From positions 17,485 to 81,484 of the forward strand of contig LFSA01000022.1 in assembly GCA_001512635.1 (NCBI GenBank): DNA of 64,000 nucleotides, read 5' to 3'. Every line of letters starts with the position of its first letter. Position 1 is the first letter of the stretch. Source of the DNA: Pelotomaculum sp. DTU098. GTDB lineage: Bacteria; Bacillota; Desulfotomaculia; Desulfotomaculales; Pelotomaculaceae. Under the pieces are notes generated by a model. It searched no databases, had not been told where the DNA came from, and saw nothing but the letters and a program-made list of their open reading frames with translations. Shown here piece after piece: positions 59,566-64,000 of the stretch. Both the position numbers and the translations under genes were made by a program.

Positions 59566-61131
59566 TTATGATCCCAGAATAGCTTGCAGGTCTGTTTCCG
59601 GTTTGCCGGATGGCTTGATGTCGAATTTCTCTACCAGGACGTTCAGGACATTGGGAGAAATAAATGCCGGCAGTGTGGGACCAAGGTACATGTTTTTCAA
59701 GCCCAGTGACAGGAGCGTTAACAGAACGCTGACGGCTTTCTGTTCATACCAGGAGAGCACCAGTGTCAGCGGGAGATCATTAACCCCACACTTGAAGGCA
59801 TCGGCAAGGGCAAGGGCAACCTGGATAGCGGAATAGGCGTCGTTGCACTGACCCATGTCTAAAATTCTCGGTAGCCCACCGATTTCCCCGATGTTGAGAT
59901 CATTGAAGCGGTACTTGCCACAGCCCAGGGTCAGAATAACGGTGTCCGCAGGAGCCTTTTGTACAAGCTCTGTATAATAATTCCTGCCGGGCCTGGCACC
60001 GTCACAGCCGCCAACCAGGATGAAATGTTTGATGGCGCCTGTCTTAACCGCATCAATCACTTTATCGGCAACACCGAGAACGGCATTGCGGGCAAATCCG
60101 GTCATCAGCTCGGAACCGCCGTTAATCCCGGTTAATTCTTTATCTTCCTTCCAGCCTCCTAATTCAAGGGCTTTGTTGATAACCGGGGTAAAGTCCTTCC
60201 TGCCGTTTTCCTCCTTTATATGCTGGATTCCCGGATAGCCCACCACAGCAGTGGTGAATACCCTATCGGCATAGGAGTCCCTGGGCGGCATCAAGCAGTT
60301 CGTTGTGAAGAGCACCGGGGCCGGAATGCCGTCAAACTCTTTCTGTTGGTTCTGCCAAGCTGTTCCGAAGTGTCCTTTAAGATGCCCGTATTTTTTGAGT
60401 TCCGGGTAGCCGTGGGCAGGCAACATTTCACCGTGGGTGTAGATGTTAATACCCTTGTCCGCGGTTTGCTCAAGGAGCTGCTTTAAATCCTCCAAGTCGT
60501 GGCCGGTTATCACAATAAATGGTCCCTTGGCAATGGTTTTGGATACTTTTACTGGTACGGGATGACCAAAGGCAGAGGTGTTGGCCTCGTCCAGCAGGGA
60601 CATGCACTTGAGGTTAATCTGCCCGAACTCCATCAACAGACCAAGCCATTCTTCGATGGAGTGTTCTTCCCCAATTGCACGCATGCCTTTGTAGAACCAG
60701 GAGGTGACTTCATCGTTTGTTTTGCCGAGCACGTAGGCATGCCAGGCATATGCGGCCATACCGCGCAAGCCGAACAGGAGAGTCGAACGCAAGGATACGG
60801 TATCGGTATCTCCCTGGAAGAGACTGGCGGGATCGAAATCTTCAGCGCCGCCCAGTTTTTCTTTTTCTTCCTGAACTAGCCTTATTAATTCATCAATGCG
60901 GTCTCCGTCGAAGTTTACATTTGTGACTGTGGCAAAAAGCCCCTGCATCATCAGTTCGTCGGCTTTTCGGCCCGGTTGTTTGCCCTCTGCAGCCCGGGCA
61001 AGTCCAATCAGGGCGCAGGTAAGCTCGTCATGCTTGAGGGCAACCTCCGGCTTTTTGCCGCATACACCTGATTTTGTGCAGCCTTTACCGCCTGCTGTTT
61101 GCTCGCACTGGAAACAAAACATACCACTCAT
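59566..61131 (-). CDS. hcp: Hydroxylamine reductase / hybrid cluster protein
   Basis: A 521-residue Hcp. The N-terminal cluster ligands are Cys 6, 9, 18 and 24 (spacing C-x2-C-x8-C-x5-C), the strict-anaerobe class with a [4Fe-4S] cluster. The hybrid-cluster region has TGHDLEDLKQLLEQT and TTNCLMPP, then VGGCDGARPGRNYY, GCGKYRFN and DMGQCNDAYSAI. Hcp reduces hydroxylamine in vitro and acts as nitric oxide reductase/protein nitrosylase in vivo. It follows the ferredoxin gene in an operon opposite hcpR. Confidence 0.96.
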   Translation of the reverse strand: MSGMFCFQCEQTAGGKGCTKSGVCGKKPEVALKHDELTCALIGLARAAEGKQPGRKADELMMQGLFATVTNVNFDGDRIDELIRLVQEEKEKLGGAEDFDPASLFQGDTDTVSLRSTLLFGLRGMAAYAWHAYVLGKTNDEVTSWFYKGMRAIGEEHSIEEWLGLLMEFGQINLKCMSLLDEANTSAFGHPVPVKVSKTIAKGPFIVITGHDLEDLKQLLEQTADKGINIYTHGEMLPAHGYPELKKYGHLKGHFGTAWQNQQKEFDGIPAPVLFTTNCLMPPRDSYADRVFTTAVVGYPGIQHIKEENGRKDFTPVINKALELGGWKEDKELTGINGGSELMTGFARNAVLGVADKVIDAVKTGAIKHFILVGGCDGARPGRNYYTELVQKAPADTVILTLGCGKYRFNDLNIGEIGGLPRILDMGQCNDAYSAIQVALALADAFKCGVNDLPLTLVLSWYEQKAVSVLLTLLSLGLKNMYLGPTLPAFISPNVLNVLVEKFDIKPSGKPETDLQAILGS

Positions 61132-61186
61132 TGAGTTACCTCCTTCTTGTTTTTATTAATTAGGTGGCTCATAGTGAGCCTGCCTC

Positions 61187-61912
61187 CTAATCATCAACTA
61201 TATTTCCATCAGTGGATATAATAACGATCCGCCAGGGGATCATTTTACCGCTGTTGATCAGGGCCTGCTTAACCGCCTGGGCTATGCCGCTGCAGCAGGG
61301 TACCTCCATACGCAGAACAGTAACGCTTTTAAGTTCATGGGCTTTTATAATCTCGGTGAGTTTATCGGCGTAATGGGTGTTGTCCAGCTTGGGGCAGCCG
61401 ATGATTGTGATTTTATTGCGCATAAAATCATTATGAATGTTGGCGTAGGCATAGGCGGTGCAGTCTGCAGCCACAAGCAAGTGGGCTTGATCAAAATAGG
61501 GGGCGTTTACCGGTACCAGCTTGATCTGGCATGGCCACTGGCGAAGCTGCGACCCTGCAGTTACCTGGGCCTGCCTGGCAACAGGGCTTGTCTCCGGGGC
61601 AGCCTTCCTTTCTAAAACCCGGGCGTGGGTGCCAGGGCAGCCACAGGCCAGGGTTTCAGGGCCGGGCTTGCTCTTTGCTGCCATACGCGCCTTCACAGCA
61701 GCCTCATCAAAAGCTTCTGCTTCCCGTTCTTCAATGGTGATAGCTCCGGTAGGGCACTCCGGGAGGCAGTCTCCCAGCCCGTCGCAGTAACTTTCTGAGA
61801 TAAGCCTGGCCTTTCCATTCACCAGTTGCAGGGCGCCCTCGTGGCAGGCTTCGACACAAAGACCGCAGCCATTGCATTTATCTTCGTCTATCTTGACAAT
61901 TTTTCTGATCAT
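61187..61912 (-). CDS. Ferredoxin-like electron carrier of the hcp operon
   Basis: A 241-residue protein. Two iron-sulfur regions come first: CNGCGLCVEACHEG (residues 13-26) and YCDGLGDCLPECP, where the second has a non-standard C-x5-C-x3-C spacing. A Cys-containing C-terminal domain follows (LVAADCTAYAYANIHNDFM, IIGCPKLDN, EVPCCSGI). This family is the usual genomic neighbour of hcp and likely supplies it with electrons. AGGAGC precedes the ATG. It is the first gene of the operon. Confidence 0.9.
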   Translation of the reverse strand: MIRKIVKIDEDKCNGCGLCVEACHEGALQLVNGKARLISESYCDGLGDCLPECPTGAITIEEREAEAFDEAAVKARMAAKSKPGPETLACGCPGTHARVLERKAAPETSPVARQAQVTAGSQLRQWPCQIKLVPVNAPYFDQAHLLVAADCTAYAYANIHNDFMRNKITIIGCPKLDNTHYADKLTEIIKAHELKSVTVLRMEVPCCSGIAQAVKQALINSGKMIPWRIVIISTDGNIVDD

Positions 61913-61953
61913 CTTTACAGCTCCTTTCCTGTTTTTGTAGTATTTGCAGGGAT

Positions 61954-61995
61954 ATTATACTATAATAAACATGGGAAAACGGTAACCACGGTTAC
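61954..61995. promoter_or_regulatory. hcp/hcpR divergent promoter with a Crp/Fnr-type palindrome
   Basis: GTAACC-AC-GGTTAC (61982-61995) is a perfect 6-2-6 palindrome. A minus-strand -10 TATAAT covers 61954-61959, which puts the start of the hcp operon near 61947 and the palindrome centre (61988.5) at about -41.5, the class II activator position. TATAAT on the plus strand at 61961-61966 could serve hcpR. The site is the natural target for the HcpR-like regulator next door. Confidence 0.7.
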
Positions 61996-62018
61996 TAACG
62001 ACGGTGGTGAACAAAAAA

Positions 62019-62711
62019 ATGTATGAAAAATGGATGGGAGTCCTTTTAAAATGCCCGTTGTTCAAAGGCATGCAACCGGATCAGTTGAAATCTGTATTGT
62101 CCTGCCTGAAACCGAAGGTGGGCAGTTACGCGAGGAATGAATGTGTGGCGGTTGTGGGCGAGAAAATTACCGGCATGGGAATTGTTCTTTCCGGTGACGT
62201 TGTGGTGAGTAGTGAAAATATCGCAGGTAACAGGACGATCATAGCAGTTGACGATCCCGGCGAGATGTTCGGGGAAATGGCTGCTTTCTCAGGAAGTGAC
62301 CTCTGGCCGTCTACGGTTATGGCCCGGAGTAGCTGCGAGGTAATGTTTCTGCCGGCCGAAAAGATTGTCAATAGTTGTGAAAGCGCGTGTGCAAGCCATA
62401 GGATGATGATCTCGAACATGCTTAGAATTATTTCCAACAAGGCGCTTGCCCTGCACAGGAAGGTAGAATACCTGGCCATAAAAAGCATGCGGGGGAAGAT
62501 CAGTACGTACCTGCTTGAACAGTATAAAAGGGTGGGTAAAACTACATTCATATTACCATTAAAACGAAATGAACTTGCAGACTTCCTGAATGTTTCCCGC
62601 CCGTCCCTTTCACGCGAGATGAGCAGGTTAATGGAAGAAGGCATTATTGATTTTCACAGGGCATCAATTAAAATTAAAGACTTGGATTCTTTAAGGAGAA
62701 TGGCCGATTAA
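62019..62711 (+). CDS. hcpR: Crp/Fnr-family regulator, HcpR-like
   Basis: About 230 residues. The N-terminal cyclic-nucleotide-binding fold has CPLFKGMQPDQLKSVLS, DPGEMFGEMAAFSG and a dimerisation helix. The C-terminal winged HTH (about residues 175-215) has LKRNELADFLNVSRPSLSREMSRLMEEGII. HcpR proteins control nitrosative-stress genes, chiefly hcp. Divergent placement beside hcp-ferredoxin supports this. The frame is open from GTG 62004; ATG 62019 is better spaced to GGTGGTGA. Confidence 0.88.
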   Translation: MYEKWMGVLLKCPLFKGMQPDQLKSVLSCLKPKVGSYARNECVAVVGEKITGMGIVLSGDVVVSSENIAGNRTIIAVDDPGEMFGEMAAFSGSDLWPSTVMARSSCEVMFLPAEKIVNSCESACASHRMMISNMLRIISNKALALHRKVEYLAIKSMRGKISTYLLEQYKRVGKTTFILPLKRNELADFLNVSRPSLSREMSRLMEEGIIDFHRASIKIKDLDSLRRMAD

Positions 62712-62792
62712 ACCTGTTACGGGCATAATTTTTACAGTGTTAACCGGGGCGCGTTAAGTAAAAAGGCCTGCGGCGTGCTATTACCCTCTTAT

Positions 62793-63239
62793 TTAAACAA
62801 TGGCGTTGATCCCGGTAATTCTGTATTTTTTTTTACCGGCAGGCAAATCCAGTTCCACATTATTACCGGGTTTTTTTAGGAGCAAAGCATAACCCGGTGC
62901 TGAAAGAAAAGAAATATCACCATGCTTGACCTCATCTATTGCACTTACCAGCCTGAGTTTTTGACGGATTTGAGTTAACACATCTTCTAACTCTACTTCA
63001 CAATCAAGGGTCACCAGCGGCAGTTTGTTATCCCCTGTATCTTCTTTTTCAACAATTCCTAAAAAATGATCGATTGTCTTGATGTATTTTTCAATTAACT
63101 GGCTTACCCTGGCCCTATCCTTGGGATCGACGTAATATTCCAGAATTAAGTCACGTTCTTCTTCCAGTCTAACCAGGCTTTTCAGGATATTCTCAAAAGC
63201 ATGTGTTGAGATGCTATATTTTTTCATCTTAATCTCCAA
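62793..63239 (-). CDS. GreA/Rnk-type C-terminal-domain protein, divergent
   Basis: A 148-residue protein. Residues about 75-148 look like the GreA/GreB C-terminal domain (VSAIDEVKHGDISFLSAPGYALLLKKPGNNVELDLPAGKKKYRITGI). The N-terminal 70 residues form a charged helical region and may correspond to the GreA coiled coil, but the acidic tip residues are not obvious. It may bind RNA polymerase without cleaving RNA. It points the same way as the Rnk-like gene 220 bases upstream. Confidence 0.65.
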   Translation of the reverse strand: MEIKMKKYSISTHAFENILKSLVRLEEERDLILEYYVDPKDRARVSQLIEKYIKTIDHFLGIVEKEDTGDNKLPLVTLDCEVELEDVLTQIRQKLRLVSAIDEVKHGDISFLSAPGYALLLKKPGNNVELDLPAGKKKYRITGINAIV

Positions 63240-63458
63240 AGAGATAATAATGATAATATAATTGGGTATTTCAATTTAATGACCTGTGAAATACCCAATT
63301 CTTAATGCTGGAGATTATTTTATTTTATTTATTAACGTACATAAGAGTTATTAATTAAGAACTTTTTATATCCTGACATAACATCATAATCATGGTTGTT
63401 TCCCGGGTATTTGGGTGGAATATTTGGAATGTTTAAATGCTGCATTTTGTTGAGGCTC

Positions 63459-63914
63459 CTACAGGTCATAATCACCGGCTGCTTCGGGCTGGTAAAGAAT
63501 TTTTTCTACTTTTAATCTAACCAAACCGCCCGGAACTTTCCAGTCTACTATATCTCCTTTGCGAAAACCCAGGATTGCGGTTCCCACAGGAGCCAGTACG
63601 GATATCTTATTCTCCGTCAGATCAGCATCGGCAGGGTAAACCAGGGTATAAATCATTTCCTCCCCGGAGTCCAAATCCCTTAATAACACTTTCGAATTCA
63701 TCGTGATTATATCATGGGGAATTTTTAACGAGGGAACTACCTTTGCCCGGTTTAATTCCTGCTCAAGCTCTCTAAGGGATTCCAGATTGCCTTCTCCAAA
63801 CTCTTTAGCTTCATTTATAAATTTTTGAAGTCTTTGTTTGTCCTTTTCTGTGATGAATATTTGCCTGGACATTTTCATCAACCTTTCATTTAATTTGGAA
63901 AGAAATAAAAACAT
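63459..63914 (-). CDS. GreA/GreB/Rnk-family elongation-factor-like protein
   Basis: Up to 151 residues. The C-terminal domain is clear: DIITMNSKVLLRDLDSGEEMIYTLVYPADADLTENKISVLAPVGTAILGFRKGDIVDWKVPGG, the FKBP-like fold of Gre and Rnk. The N-terminal helical part is short, as in Rnk. The first 12-14 residues are doubtful, because ATG 63878 or 63872 follows AAAGG better. It probably docks in the polymerase secondary channel. Confidence 0.8.
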   Translation of the reverse strand: MFLFLSKLNERLMKMSRQIFITEKDKQRLQKFINEAKEFGEGNLESLRELEQELNRAKVVPSLKIPHDIITMNSKVLLRDLDSGEEMIYTLVYPADADLTENKISVLAPVGTAILGFRKGDIVDWKVPGGLVRLKVEKILYQPEAAGDYDL

Positions 63915-64000
63915 ACGGCGACTACGGTAATTCTTTAGTAATCGCCGGTTTTAATATCAAATTATTTATAAAAATATTAGAGAAGTTCTGATAATATTAT

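Overview
The window looks like chromosome of a strictly anaerobic, spore-forming Gram-positive bacterium (Bacillota/Clostridia). The closest match I can infer is the Desulfotomaculum/Pelotomaculum group of Peptococcaceae. The reasons are a full-length SpoVT sporulation regulator, a KtrB-type potassium channel, two rubrerythrins, hybrid cluster protein (Hcp) with an HcpR-like regulator, strong AGGAGG ribosome sites, frequent GTG/TTG starts, moderate GC content and a mycofactocin precursor gene. The genus is inference. I found no rRNA, tRNA, CRISPR array, intact insertion sequence or prophage.

Layout. 1-5.5 kb: end of an MscS-type channel, yjbQ, a membrane-anchored SpoIIE-type phosphatase followed by a STAS anti-anti-sigma protein, a metal-dependent hydrolase and a LysM protein. 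5.5-12 kb: a long leader with a terminator, ktrB, a bactofilin-like membrane protein, a DnaJ-type chaperone with a CbpM-like partner, and moeA. 12-17 kb: rubrerythrin, a DUF362 ferredoxin, then an isolated mycofactocin pair (mftA plus a nicotinoprotein-type SDR) and a divergent LspA-like protein. 17-22 kb: an HlyD/ABC/ABC/permease exporter operon with its TetR regulator. 22-27.5 kb: cinA, and a minus-strand thiamine block led by a TPP riboswitch with a downstream terminator. That block carries an interrupted thiamine-binding gene, a ThiXYZ-like transporter and thiamine pyrophosphokinase. 28-35 kb: cupin, FmdE-family protein and an oligopeptide/nickel-type ABC transporter with a fused double ATPase. 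35-41 kb: sirtuin, zinc-ribbon protein and a three-gene amino-acid-type ABC system. 41-45 kb: a NitT/TauT-type ABC operon with a sodium/solute symporter. 45-57 kb: DUF763, second rubrerythrin, YkgJ, an Mrr-associated-domain protein, TauE, an MFS carrier, small zinc proteins, a metallopeptidase, SRAP, a MASE3 two-component pair and two superoxide dismutase-family proteins. 58-64 kb: spoVT, a small carbohydrate-binding protein, the hcp/ferredoxin operon with divergent hcpR, and two GreA/Rnk-type proteins.

The strongest unusual observations are these. (1) A mycofactocin precursor ending in GVY is immediately followed by a mycofactocin-type SDR, with none of the maturation genes nearby. (2) An ABC operon has a substrate-binding protein that is circularly permuted at the hinge, and an ATPase carrying a C-terminal domain that looks like a degenerate RsbW/SpoIIAB-type HATPase. 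(3) A TPP-riboswitch operon has a first gene with an in-frame UAG at codon 15. (4) A CinA has lost the visible catalytic motifs of its amidase domain. (5) A superoxide dismutase paralogue lacks the first metal-binding histidine. (6) A perfect palindrome lies about 41.5 bases upstream of the inferred hcp-operon start, next to hcpR.

All assignments come from reading the sequence and remembered family motifs. No database search was possible.
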